From CAYNGH01 sp964396845 (GTDB lineage: Bacteria > Vulcanimicrobiota > JAJTBE01 > CAYNGH01): 64,000 nucleotides of DNA. Shown here piece after piece: positions 53,701-62,196 of the stretch (within the stretch, counting starts at the first letter, position 1; every line of letters starts with the position of its first letter). Below the pieces are notes generated by a model. The model had not been told where the DNA came from. It did no database searches and saw only the letters and a list, made by a program, of their open reading frames with translations. A program made the position numbers and the translations under genes. Location of the stretch: NCBI GenBank assembly GCA_964396845.1, contig CAYNGH010000002.1, forward strand, positions 27,532-91,531, given 5' to 3'.

Positions 53701-53829
53701 CACGGCCCGAGAGCTATGTCCTGCCGATCGTGACAATCCCGACTCATGTTTCCCGGTTCTAAACCGGGCGACTCATATTTTCCCCTTTTTCCAAAAAGGG
53801 GCCGGCTTATTTTTCCCATTCCCAATGGG
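53701..53829 (+). repeat. Repeat unit 5 with three hairpins
   Basis: CACGGCCCGAGAGCTATGTC, CGATCGTGACAATCCCGACTCAT, then hairpins CCCGGTT-CTA-AACCGGG (53752-53768), CCCCTTTTT-CC-AAAAAGGGG (53782-53801) and CCCATT-CCC-AATGGG (53815-53829). The last two follow shortened ACTCAT or CTTAT cores. Confidence 0.85.
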
Positions 53830-53855
53830 AGCCGGGAGGAATTTCCCCGGCGGTT

Positions 53856-53861
53856 TATAAT
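53856..53861 (+). promoter_or_regulatory. -10 box before gcvH
   Basis: A perfect TATAAT, 33 bases before the GTG start of gcvH. No clear -35; a GCCGGG/CCCGGC hairpin ends just upstream. Confidence 0.5.
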
Positions 53862-53893
53862 AAAAACTATAGAATATTATGGAGGCATCAGCA

Positions 53894-54301
53894 GTGAATA
53901 TTAAAGACGGACTACTCTATACCCAGGAGCATGAATGGATCAGCGTTGACGGCGACACCGCCACTATGGGAATTACCGCCTTTGCAGTGGAGCAGTTAGG
54001 TGATATTGTGTTTGTGGAGCTTCCCCAGCCAGGGGATGAACTGGAGCAGTCGGGAAATGTGGGAGTGGTGGAATCGGTGAAGACCGTATCGGATATTTTT
54101 GCTCCCATCAGCGGAAAGGTGACGGAAGTCAACTCAGTGCTTCTCCAGGAGATTGACGGCGAAGACAACCCGGAATTTCACCCTGAATACATCAACGAGG
54201 ACCCATACGAAAAGGGATGGTTCCTCAAAATGACCATATCAGATAAATCCCAGCTGGACAAACTGCTCACCCCGGAGCAATACAAAGAAATCGCCATTTG
54301 A
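53894..54301 (+). CDS. gcvH: Glycine cleavage system H protein
   Basis: About 135 residues. Carries the lipoyl group on the lysine in VESVKTVSD (about residue 60) and shuttles the aminomethyl group between P and T proteins. The ATG at 53879 is followed by GGAGG that is correctly spaced for the GTG at 53894, so the latter is chosen. First gene of gcvH-gcvPA-gcvPB. Confidence 0.95.
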   Translation: MNIKDGLLYTQEHEWISVDGDTATMGITAFAVEQLGDIVFVELPQPGDELEQSGNVGVVESVKTVSDIFAPISGKVTEVNSVLLQEIDGEDNPEFHPEYINEDPYEKGWFLKMTISDKSQLDKLLTPEQYKEIAI

Positions 54302-54317
54302 CAGGAGGCTGAAAGGT

Positions 54318-55703
54318 TTGAAATATTTTCCCCATACTGACGGGGATATAAAAGAAATGTTGGAATCTGTCGGAGTGGATTCGGTGGATTCCCTTTTTTC
54401 TGACATCCCCCCTGATAAGCTGATTGACCGACTGAACCTGCCGGCACCCCTTTCGGAGATGGAGGTTGTGAATGCATTAAATGCACTGTCGGTAAGGAAT
54501 CGTCCTGCATATGACAGGCCGGGATTTTTAGGAGCCGGGATTTACCGGCATTTCACTCCATCGGTGGTGGATGCGGTGCTGTCCCGGTCGGAGTTTTACA
54601 CTTCTTACACTCCCTACCAGGCAGAAGCCAGCCAGGGAACCCTCCAGACCATATTTGAATACCAGACCCTCATCTCAATGCTCACGGGGATGGATTTTTC
54701 CAATGCCTCGGTTTACGACGGAGCCACAGCCTGCGCCGAGGCGGTATCCATGGCCATGGCCCAGACCCGGAGGTCAGAGATCCTGATCTCTGCCGGGGTT
54801 CATCCTGAATATATTGAAACCATCAGAACATATTACCGGCATACCCAGGGAGTTGTCATCAGGGAATTGCCCCTGGCAGATGGGGTCACTGATGTATCAA
54901 AGCTGTCATCTGCCATAACGAAAGCCACCGCCGGAGTTCTCATCCAGAGCCCCAACTGCCTGGGATTTATCGAGCCGGCAGAGGAGATCGGCAAAATGAT
55001 CAGGGAAGCCGACAAAAAGACCGCATATATCATGGCGGTGACGGAGCCTCACAGCCTGGGGGTTTTGAAGAATCCCGGCGGGCTGGGTGCGGATATTGCT
55101 GTGGGTGAAGCTGGCGGGCTGGGGCTTCCTCCTTCCTTTGGAGGGCCACATGTGGGTTTCATGGCAGCCCGGAATGCATATCTTCGAAAGATGCCCGGAA
55201 GACTGGTGGGCCAGACCACCGACAGTGAAGGCCGGCAAGCTTTCTGCCTGACCCTTCAGGCCAGGGAGCAACATATTCGTCGGGAAAAGGCCGCATCCAA
55301 CATATGCACCAATCAGGCCCTTTGTGCTCTGGGGGTGACGGTGTATCTCTCTCACCTGGGCAGGGAAGGCTTCCGGGATCTTGCCCGGCTGAACATGGAT
55401 CGGGCGCATTACCTGAGAGATTGTCTGATGAAGATTCCCGGTTTCACCATGGCCGGAGGCCAGCCCTTTTTCAACGAGTTTACCATGAAATGCCCTGATG
55501 ACCCCATGAAGGTTGATCTGTATCTGAAGAAGCAGGGGATCACCGGCGGGTTTATCACGGGCCGATGGGGACGGGAAGAATGGAATGATTATATGACCTT
55601 CTGCGTCACCGAGATGAACTCCCGCAGGGATATGGACGAGCTTGCGGGTCATTTGAAAAACTTCTGTCGGGAGGAGGCAGGCACAGCATGTACCACCGCC
55701 TGA
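54318..55703 (+). CDS. gcvPA: Glycine dehydrogenase (decarboxylating) subunit 1
   Basis: 461 residues, the N-terminal half of a split P protein (contiguous in E. coli). Typical segments are FLGAGIYRHFTPSVVDAVLS, TSYTPYQAEASQGTLQTIFE and GGPHVGFMAARNAY. The half does not carry the PLP lysine. Start is TTG with AGGAGG nine bases upstream. It overlaps gcvPB by 16 bases. Confidence 0.95.
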   Translation: MKYFPHTDGDIKEMLESVGVDSVDSLFSDIPPDKLIDRLNLPAPLSEMEVVNALNALSVRNRPAYDRPGFLGAGIYRHFTPSVVDAVLSRSEFYTSYTPYQAEASQGTLQTIFEYQTLISMLTGMDFSNASVYDGATACAEAVSMAMAQTRRSEILISAGVHPEYIETIRTYYRHTQGVVIRELPLADGVTDVSKLSSAITKATAGVLIQSPNCLGFIEPAEEIGKMIREADKKTAYIMAVTEPHSLGVLKNPGGLGADIAVGEAGGLGLPPSFGGPHVGFMAARNAYLRKMPGRLVGQTTDSEGRQAFCLTLQAREQHIRREKAASNICTNQALCALGVTVYLSHLGREGFRDLARLNMDRAHYLRDCLMKIPGFTMAGGQPFFNEFTMKCPDDPMKVDLYLKKQGITGGFITGRWGREEWNDYMTFCVTEMNSRRDMDELAGHLKNFCREEAGTACTTA

Positions 55704-57145
55704 TTTTTGAAATATCCGGTGAGGGCAGAAGCTCATACCGGAATCCCCCAAAGGATGTGCCGTCGGCAAAACCGGGAGATATAATCCCGCCGGGTATGCT
55801 GGCGGACACACCGCCGGATTTTCCCCAGGTGAGCGAACTGGACCTGATGCGTCATTTCACTCATCTTTCCCGGAAAAACTACGGGGTGGACACTCATTTT
55901 TATCCTCTGGGATCCTGCACAATGAAATACAATCCCAAGGTGAATGAACGGGTGTCACGGCTTCCGGGCTTTTCTGAGATACATCCCTATGCCCGGATTG
56001 ATGATGTTCAGGGTGCTCTGGAGCTTATGTTCAACCTGGAAAAGTCCCTTTGTGCCATTACCGGGATGGACAGATTCACCCTTCAGCCCGCGGCGGGAGC
56101 CCATGGCGAGCTTACCGCCCTTTTGATGATTCGGGCTTATTTTCAGGATCAGGGGGAAGAAGGAAAAACCCGCCGGCGGATCCTGATTCCTGATTCTGCC
56201 CATGGCACCAACCCTGCCAGTGCAGTCCTGGGGGGATTTGATACCGTGGAGATAAAGTCCGATGCCCGGGGAAATGTGGATCTGAATCATCTGAGGGAAA
56301 ACCTGGACAACCGGACGGCCTGCCTGATGCTCACCATGCCCAATACCCTGGGGCTTTTTGATGAGAACCTCGACCAGGTGGTGAAAATGACCCATGACAA
56401 CGGCACATTCATATATCTGGACGGGGCAAACCTGAACGCCATCATGGGAATGACCCGCCCGGCGGATCTGGGCTTTGATGTGATGCACATCAACCTTCAC
56501 AAGACCTTTTCCACTCCCCACGGCGGAGGTGGCCCCGGATCCGGGCCTGTAGGGGTGACAAATAAGCTGGCGCCTTATCTTCCCGGGCCTGTGCCCTGTT
56601 TTGATGACGGCAGGTATATATTCCAGAAGCCGGAAAAATCCATCGGCCGGGTTCGAAGTTTTTACGGCAATTTCCTGGTGATGGTCAAGGCTTATGCCTA
56701 CATACTGGCCCTCGGTGATCAGGGTATCCGCCAGAGTGCAAGGATGGCGGTGTTAAACGCCAACTACCTCCGCCAGAGGCTCAGGGACACCTATCACCTG
56801 AAATATGACCGCGCCTGTCTTCATGAGTTTGTGTTGAGTGCATCCACCCAGAAAGAGCAAGGGGTCACTGCCAGGGATATTGGCAAACGCCTGTTAGACA
56901 GCGGGTTTTACGCTCCCACCACATATTTCCCCTTGATTGTGGAAGAAGCCCTGATGATTGAACCGACAGAAACCGAGTCAAAGGAAACCCTTGATGAATT
57001 CATCGATGCCATGGAAACAATCGGCAAAGAAGCCATGGAAGATCCCCTCAGGGTTACCGGAGCCCCATACACCACCAGTGTCAGCAGGGTGGATGAGGTG
57101 AGTGCTGCCAGAAAACCAGTGCTTCGCTGGACTCCCGGCGGTTAG
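55688..57145 (+). CDS. gcvPB: Glycine dehydrogenase (decarboxylating) subunit 2
   Basis: 485 residues. Contains the PLP-binding lysine in NLHKTFSTPHGGGGPGSGP, preceded by HGTNPAS and a C-terminal TYFPLIVEEALMIEPTET segment. With gcvPA it decarboxylates glycine, passing the aminomethyl group to H protein lipoate. No gcvT or lpd is seen in the window. Confidence 0.95.
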   Translation: MYHRLIFEISGEGRSSYRNPPKDVPSAKPGDIIPPGMLADTPPDFPQVSELDLMRHFTHLSRKNYGVDTHFYPLGSCTMKYNPKVNERVSRLPGFSEIHPYARIDDVQGALELMFNLEKSLCAITGMDRFTLQPAAGAHGELTALLMIRAYFQDQGEEGKTRRRILIPDSAHGTNPASAVLGGFDTVEIKSDARGNVDLNHLRENLDNRTACLMLTMPNTLGLFDENLDQVVKMTHDNGTFIYLDGANLNAIMGMTRPADLGFDVMHINLHKTFSTPHGGGGPGSGPVGVTNKLAPYLPGPVPCFDDGRYIFQKPEKSIGRVRSFYGNFLVMVKAYAYILALGDQGIRQSARMAVLNANYLRQRLRDTYHLKYDRACLHEFVLSASTQKEQGVTARDIGKRLLDSGFYAPTTYFPLIVEEALMIEPTETESKETLDEFIDAMETIGKEAMEDPLRVTGAPYTTSVSRVDEVSAARKPVLRWTPGG

Positions 57146-57220
57146 GCTGTCGCGGGATTCCCGTTGTAATAATTGAACCGGCACTTATACCATCGGGGGG
57201 TGGCATAGCTTAGGCGATTC

Positions 57221-57229
57221 TGTTATAAT
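57221..57229 (+). promoter_or_regulatory. Extended -10 promoter of the hybrid kinase gene
   Basis: TGT-TATAAT, 32 bases before the ATG at 57261. No matching -35, as in the other extended -10 promoters here. Confidence 0.65.
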
Positions 57230-57260
57230 TGATAACACAACGATATCTCCGGGGTGAGTA

Positions 57261-59039
57261 ATGGATTTTCAGGACAGAAAAGCAGCCCTTATGGATCGCA
57301 CCACCAAGGGAAGAGTTCTGCTGGCGGAAGACAACGACACCATACGCAAACTCCTGTCCCGGGTGCTTTCCAACGAAGGCTATATAATAGAAGCTGTGGA
57401 TAACGGTCTGGATGCCAAGATGAAACTGGCATCAGGCCCCTTTGACGTGGTTCTCTCGGACATTTTGATGCCGGGAGTCAGTGGCATTGAGATTCTCAAG
57501 GAAGTCCGGGACAACTTCGGCGACATCCCGGTTATTCTCATCACAGGGAACCAGAGTCTGGAAAACGCCAAGGAAGCTATTCACTGGGGAGCCTTTGATT
57601 ATATCACCAAGCCCTTCAACGACATTTCCTTCATCAAGCACGCAGTTCACCGGGCAATGGTTAAAAGCCGGCTTCAACTTGAGAAGGAAGGCCTCATCAG
57701 CGAGCTTGACCGGAAGAATGTTCATCTCAAGAGCGTAGTGCGGGAGCTGGACAAAAAAAACGCCCGGCTGGACCTGCTGGTTCGAGATCTCAACTGGGCC
57801 ATGCAGTTGGGAGCCATCATGACCTCTAATCTGGAAGTGGAGGAGATGATTGACGGCCTGACTGAAGGGGTTTTTGAGATATTCAATGTTTGCGCCTGGG
57901 GGGTTCTCCTTTATGACGGCAGTGAAGGTGAAAAGAGCCGGATAAACCTTTACAAGACCCGTCAGAGCATGGATTCCCTGGTGGACAATCTGGTTCAGAT
58001 GGCCCTGAAGGATTATTATCGGATATCCCGGGTGATGCTTTCAGATCAGGATGTTACAGTCAACCTGCAGGAGAAGATAATGACCGGGGCTTCTCTGATG
58101 GAAAAACACTACCAGTCGGCTCCCCTTGTGCTGAAAGATAAGAACCTGGGGCTGATTTTTGTTTTTGGAGAAAAAAAAGAAGGCTTTGAGCAGGCCAAGC
58201 GACATACCCTCTCTCTCATTGCCAGCCAGCTTTCCGCAGCGCTGGAAAACGCCAGCCTGTTTCACCAGGTCACCCAGCGAAACAAAGAACTCAAGGAACT
58301 ATCCGAATTCAAGGATGAAGTCCTGGGCATCGCCGCCCACGATCTGCGATCTCCCCTGGCTTCAATCAACATGTCCGCAATGCTTCTGCGGGATTTTGCC
58401 GAGAAGATGAAACCCGAGGAAAAGGTGGAAGCCATCGACGGCATCGCTCAGAAAGCCCAGCACATGATTGACATGTTAAATGAAATGCTGGATATATCAG
58501 TCATCGAAAGCGGGAATCTGGTTCTGAAGACCCAGGTGCAGGATATCAAGCCCATTGTAATGGATCATTACAGCCAGGTAGCTCCCCTGGCCCGGTCCAA
58601 GAATATTGAGATTCTTGTGGATATGCCCGAAGAGCTTCCCCCGGTGAATGTGGATCGCAAGAAAATCGGCGAAGTCATGGACAATCTTCTCTCCAACGCA
58701 GTGAAATATACCCGCAGTGGTGGGAATGTATTTGTGAAGGTTGAGCAGGAAGATGCTTTCATCCATGTGGAGGTCAGGGATTCCGGCGTGGGCATAAAAG
58801 AAGAAGAGCTGGAAAAGCTGTTTATAAAGTTTTCCCGCACCAGCGCCAAGCCTACCGGCGGTGAAACCAGCACCGGCCTTGGCCTTGCCATTGCCAAAAA
58901 AATTGTGGATCTCCACCAGGGAGAGATATGGGCCGAGTCACAATACGGCAAGGGAAGCACCTTCCACTTCCAGCTTCCCATCCATGACCCGGAAAAATCC
59001 CCGGAAGAGTCTTCAGATAATTCATCCGGATCACAGTAG
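57261..59039 (+). CDS. Receiver-GAF-histidine kinase hybrid
   Basis: 592 residues, no membrane segment. Residues about 18-130 form a receiver (LAEDNDT, SDILMPG, ITKPFND). A linker coiled coil and a GAF-like domain (about 185-335) follow. The kinase has the H box AAHDLRSPLASI, N box DNLLSNAVKY, and G boxes DSGVGIKE and STGLGLAIAKK. A N-terminal receiver controlling its own kinase suggests it is driven by another phosphorelay. Partner and output unknown. Confidence 0.92.
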   Translation: MDFQDRKAALMDRTTKGRVLLAEDNDTIRKLLSRVLSNEGYIIEAVDNGLDAKMKLASGPFDVVLSDILMPGVSGIEILKEVRDNFGDIPVILITGNQSLENAKEAIHWGAFDYITKPFNDISFIKHAVHRAMVKSRLQLEKEGLISELDRKNVHLKSVVRELDKKNARLDLLVRDLNWAMQLGAIMTSNLEVEEMIDGLTEGVFEIFNVCAWGVLLYDGSEGEKSRINLYKTRQSMDSLVDNLVQMALKDYYRISRVMLSDQDVTVNLQEKIMTGASLMEKHYQSAPLVLKDKNLGLIFVFGEKKEGFEQAKRHTLSLIASQLSAALENASLFHQVTQRNKELKELSEFKDEVLGIAAHDLRSPLASINMSAMLLRDFAEKMKPEEKVEAIDGIAQKAQHMIDMLNEMLDISVIESGNLVLKTQVQDIKPIVMDHYSQVAPLARSKNIEILVDMPEELPPVNVDRKKIGEVMDNLLSNAVKYTRSGGNVFVKVEQEDAFIHVEVRDSGVGIKEEELEKLFIKFSRTSAKPTGGETSTGLGLAIAKKIVDLHQGEIWAESQYGKGSTFHFQLPIHDPEKSPEESSDNSSGSQ

Positions 59040-59088
59040 CACTCAACCTGTTTTCCAGCTGTCAACAGATTTGTTTATCAGCTCATGC

Positions 59089-59120
59089 AAAAGAACCGAA
59101 GAAGAAATCCCCGGTTCTTT
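59089..59120. terminator. Bidirectional hairpin terminator
   Basis: AAAGAACCG and CGGTTCTTT form a nine-pair stem with a 13-base loop. Lies between the convergent hybrid kinase and thioferritin genes. Flanking T runs are short. Confidence 0.65.
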
Positions 59121-59141
59121 GAGTCTGTTGATTTTATTTTA

Positions 59142-59693
59142 CTACCTGAGAAACTTGGAAACAAATGGTGATGTTTCTCCGCGACGCATGAAATGACCCG
59201 AAGGGCCTTCTCCCAGAAATTCCGAGAACCACGATTCGTGTTCTATCTCCTCATTGAGAATTGCCAAAGCCAGATCGTATGTCCGGTGATCCTTTCCCGC
59301 AGTCATGTTGCAAATCTCAGTATATCCCTTGACGGCACAACGCTCGGCATTGACAAGAACCTGCAATATGGCGCTGACATCAGCGGGGTCCTTGGGAAGT
59401 GAAGCTGCAGGACAGGCAGACATATCGTGGAAAACCTTCATACAGTCGGGCAGTTTGCCTCCCAGCTCATATATTCTGGGAATCAGGGCCTCGAAGTGGT
59501 TTCTGTCCTCAATCCGGGCAACCTCGGCAATCTCCTTGATACCTTCTCCCTGAAGCCCGATGAGATTTGCCCTGAGGATAGTGTAATAGTAATAAGTTGT
59601 CAGCTCTGCCGCGGCATTTTTCACCAGCAGTTCAAGGAGTCTGTCCAGGTCCACCCCGGAATCCTTCACCATTTTGATTGCTACCTTTGCCAT
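59142..59693 (-). CDS. Dps-like thioferritin (DPSL family)
   Basis: 183 residues with a ferritin-like four-helix fold. Metal ligands are ELTTYYYY, IEDRNHFEAL and EEIEHESWF; the CAVKGYTEIC pair near residue 120 and the GPSGHFMRR ending match archaeal and bacterial Dps-like thioferritins. These oxidise and store iron and protect from peroxide. Expressed alone; possible target of the Fur-type regulator at 42631, which is inference. Confidence 0.9.
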   Translation of the reverse strand: MAKVAIKMVKDSGVDLDRLLELLVKNAAAELTTYYYYTILRANLIGLQGEGIKEIAEVARIEDRNHFEALIPRIYELGGKLPDCMKVFHDMSACPAASLPKDPADVSAILQVLVNAERCAVKGYTEICNMTAGKDHRTYDLALAILNEEIEHESWFSEFLGEGPSGHFMRRGETSPFVSKFLR

Positions 59694-59767
59694 TAATTAC
59701 CTCCCTTTACTAAAATATAATTGACAAAGATAATAACCAATCTTATTAGTAATAGTTCCCAATTACT

Positions 59768-60781
59768 TTATTTATTAATAATTACCAGGCATTTACCCCG
59801 GATCGGGTCCCAAATTCTGACAGTCCGGTCAAATCCCCCGCTGGCCAGCAGGTTTCCATCGGGAGAATAAGCTACTGCCAGGACATTTGACCGGTGCCCC
59901 TCAAGGGACATCAGCCGTCTTCCCCGTCGGGGATCCCACAGGTGGATCTTCTGATCATTGCAGGCTGTGGCCAGGGTTTCACCATCGGGGGAATACGCAA
60001 TGGCATTGACTCCGTATGTATGATCCATGGTCCTGGAATTCCGATTGTCCCGCTCCAGATCCCAGGTTTTAACCTTGCCGTCAAACCCAGCAGTAGCCAG
60101 GTGTTTTCCATCAGGTGAGAAGGCAATATCCATAACAAAACTGGCATGGGCCAGAAAATGAGATGCCAGCCTTTGATCCTCAGGATTCCAAAGCATCAAC
60201 ATTCCGCACTGACCGCCTCCACCCGTAGCCAGCAGTTTTCCATCGGGAGAATAACAGACCGACCGGGCACCTGCCAGGTGCCCTTCCAGAACTCCCAGGC
60301 AATCACCGGTACCCACATGCCACAAACGAACAGGGTCATTGACGGCGGTGGCTCCGCTACTGGCGGAAGCTGCCCGGTCACCCCTGGGACTCACTGCCAC
60401 ATCAACCACCGGCCCGGTATGCCCCCGCATTATAACCTTCCCCTGACGGGTTTCGGTATCCCATACTTTAACTGTCCTGTCATCGGCACCCCAGAAGAGA
60501 AGTTTTCCATCGGACGAAAAAGTAAGGCTGTTAATCACCGGCCTTTCATACTGGATGGTGTATATATGACCGCCGGTGTGAGGATCCCAGAACATGATGG
60601 TGCCGTCGGAAGAACCGGAGGCCAGATAACTCCCGTCAGGAGAGAAGGCCACGGTATTCACCGGCAGGCGGTGCCCCGAGGCTTCCTGCCCCAGAACGCC
60701 CGCAGAAAAAACCGCAAGAAACACCACAAGCCCCGACACAAGAATTGTCCAGCACTGTAAACCCCGGTTTCTTTTAATCAT
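59768..60781 (-). CDS. Secreted WD40-repeat protein
   Basis: 337 residues with a signal peptide (ILVSGLVVFLAVFSAGVLG). Seven WD40 blades with motifs such as VAFSPDGSYLASGSSDGTI and VKVWDTETR, closing one propeller. Export of a WD40 propeller is less common than a cytoplasmic one. Binding partner unknown. A short gap of 64 bases separates it from the upstream ychF-like gene. Confidence 0.88.
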   Translation of the reverse strand: MIKRNRGLQCWTILVSGLVVFLAVFSAGVLGQEASGHRLPVNTVAFSPDGSYLASGSSDGTIMFWDPHTGGHIYTIQYERPVINSLTFSSDGKLLFWGADDRTVKVWDTETRQGKVIMRGHTGPVVDVAVSPRGDRAASASSGATAVNDPVRLWHVGTGDCLGVLEGHLAGARSVCYSPDGKLLATGGGGQCGMLMLWNPEDQRLASHFLAHASFVMDIAFSPDGKHLATAGFDGKVKTWDLERDNRNSRTMDHTYGVNAIAYSPDGETLATACNDQKIHLWDPRRGRRLMSLEGHRSNVLAVAYSPDGNLLASGGFDRTVRIWDPIRGKCLVIINK

Positions 60782-60845
60782 AACTCATACCTCCATCACA
60801 CCGGAAATCCGCCGGAAAGCCCCGGTGAATCAAAGAAAACCCATA

Positions 60846-61901
60846 TCACACATTAAACATCACATGCATAATATCCCCATCGCTCACCTGGTATGTTTTC
60901 CCCTCCAGCCTGAGCATGCCTGCTTTCCGGGCCCCTGCCATGGATCCCGACTCCAGGAGATCCATCCAGGGGACAACCTCGCCCCGGATAAACCCCCGGG
61001 AAAGGTCAGTATGAATAACTCCCGCAGCTTCCAAAGCTGTCTGGCCCCGGCGTATTGTCCAGGAACGGCATTCGTCCTCTCCCACAGTAAAGAAGGTTAT
61101 CAAATCCAGACTGGTGTATATTTCCTGCACCATCCGATCTCTTCCCGACTGCTCAATGCCGTATTCCCGAAGAAACTCCTCCTGCTCCTCAGGAGGAAGG
61201 GATGCCACTTCAGCTTCCAGAATGCCGTTTAACGCCATCACCGGTGAAGGGTCCAGGTATTCTTCCAGAACCAGCCGTGCCCAGTCTTTGATTTGATTCT
61301 CCCCATCTTCTGACTGTTCCTGGGACAGGTTAATCACATAAAAACAAGGTTTTGCGGTTAGAAGACTGTAATTGGTTAATATTTCCAATTCTGCCGGGGT
61401 TTTTTCCATATCTCTGAGGGTTTTTTCGCCTTCCAGCAGTCCCTGAAGCCTCCGGGCAAATTCCAGTTCTGATTCCCGCAGGGCGCGATTCTTTGGCACC
61501 CTGGATATCTCTTTTTCCAGACGCTCAACCCGGAGGGTTACAAACTCCAGATCCCTCATCAATATCTCAAAGCGGACTTGTTTAAGCTCACTGATTAAAT
61601 CATCCCGAGAAAAACACCGGTACCCTCCAATCACCAGAACCAGGGCATCGGCGGTCTTGAGCTGATCTGCCAGTTTCACCCGGTCAGCCTTCACCCCGGT
61701 ATCAACCGGGGGACAGTCCAGAAAAGTTATGACAGCAGGAGTTGTCCGGCGAGGCTTATAATGCTTCGAAAGTTTCATTAGCCGGCGGTCTGGCACCTTC
61801 ACAATGCCTATGTTCTTTTTTCCTCCCCCGGACTCTCCCAGCAGGGCTTCAAAAAGCGTCGTTCTGCCACTTTGTGCCAATCCTGTTATTGCTACGTTCA
61901 T
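60846..61901 (-). CDS. Divergent YchF-like P-loop protein
   Basis: 351 residues from the ATG at 61901 with AAAGGA at good spacing. Overall YchF layout including the C-terminal TGS domain (LSRGFIRGEVV). The P-loop is GLAQSGRTTLFEAL, with Arg in place of the catalytic Lys, and the usual DxxG region is FLDCPPVDTG, with no HRGEGLG loop. It is therefore probably altered or lacking in nucleotide hydrolysis. The canonical ychF is at 44961. Confidence 0.85.
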   Translation of the reverse strand: MNVAITGLAQSGRTTLFEALLGESGGGKKNIGIVKVPDRRLMKLSKHYKPRRTTPAVITFLDCPPVDTGVKADRVKLADQLKTADALVLVIGGYRCFSRDDLISELKQVRFEILMRDLEFVTLRVERLEKEISRVPKNRALRESELEFARRLQGLLEGEKTLRDMEKTPAELEILTNYSLLTAKPCFYVINLSQEQSEDGENQIKDWARLVLEEYLDPSPVMALNGILEAEVASLPPEEQEEFLREYGIEQSGRDRMVQEIYTSLDLITFFTVGEDECRSWTIRRGQTALEAAGVIHTDLSRGFIRGEVVPWMDLLESGSMAGARKAGMLRLEGKTYQVSDGDIMHVMFNV

Positions 61902-62196
61902 TCTTTTTCCTTTCGTTTCTCGGTATATTGCTAAAGTGTCATATGGGGCGGTTCTTATCAATAGTTCTATTCCGGCTCTTGGTTGTGGATTCTCCCGGCT
62001 CCCATTATACTGACAGGCCCCAGGTTTATCAGAAAAAGCGTCGTCATATTATTTCGAAACAATCTTTTAACTGCTGAACAAAATAAAAAGCCAGTAATAC
62101 TTTACCAGCATCGGATAAAAATAGCAAGGCATCAGCGATCAGCTCAAAAAAAAAGAATAGCGCAACAGGCCATTCCGGAATAAAAGAAACTCTTTT

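Noticed and set aside
53523..53825. Minus-strand ORF with repeated RDCHDR peptides
   Set aside because: The repeated peptide is a direct reading of the non-coding repeat units, there is no ribosome site, and hairpins fall within it.
53029..53829. CRISPR array
   Set aside because: Repeats are imperfect, of unequal spacing and contain several sub-motifs; no uniform spacers and no cas genes.
53830..53893. Glycine riboswitch before gcvH
   Set aside because: No tandem glycine aptamer signature is visible; only one short GC hairpin and a -10 box.
57195..57220. Sigma-54 -24/-12 promoter (TGGCA)
   Set aside because: The GC at -12 is missing. The extended -10 at 57221 explains the promoter better.
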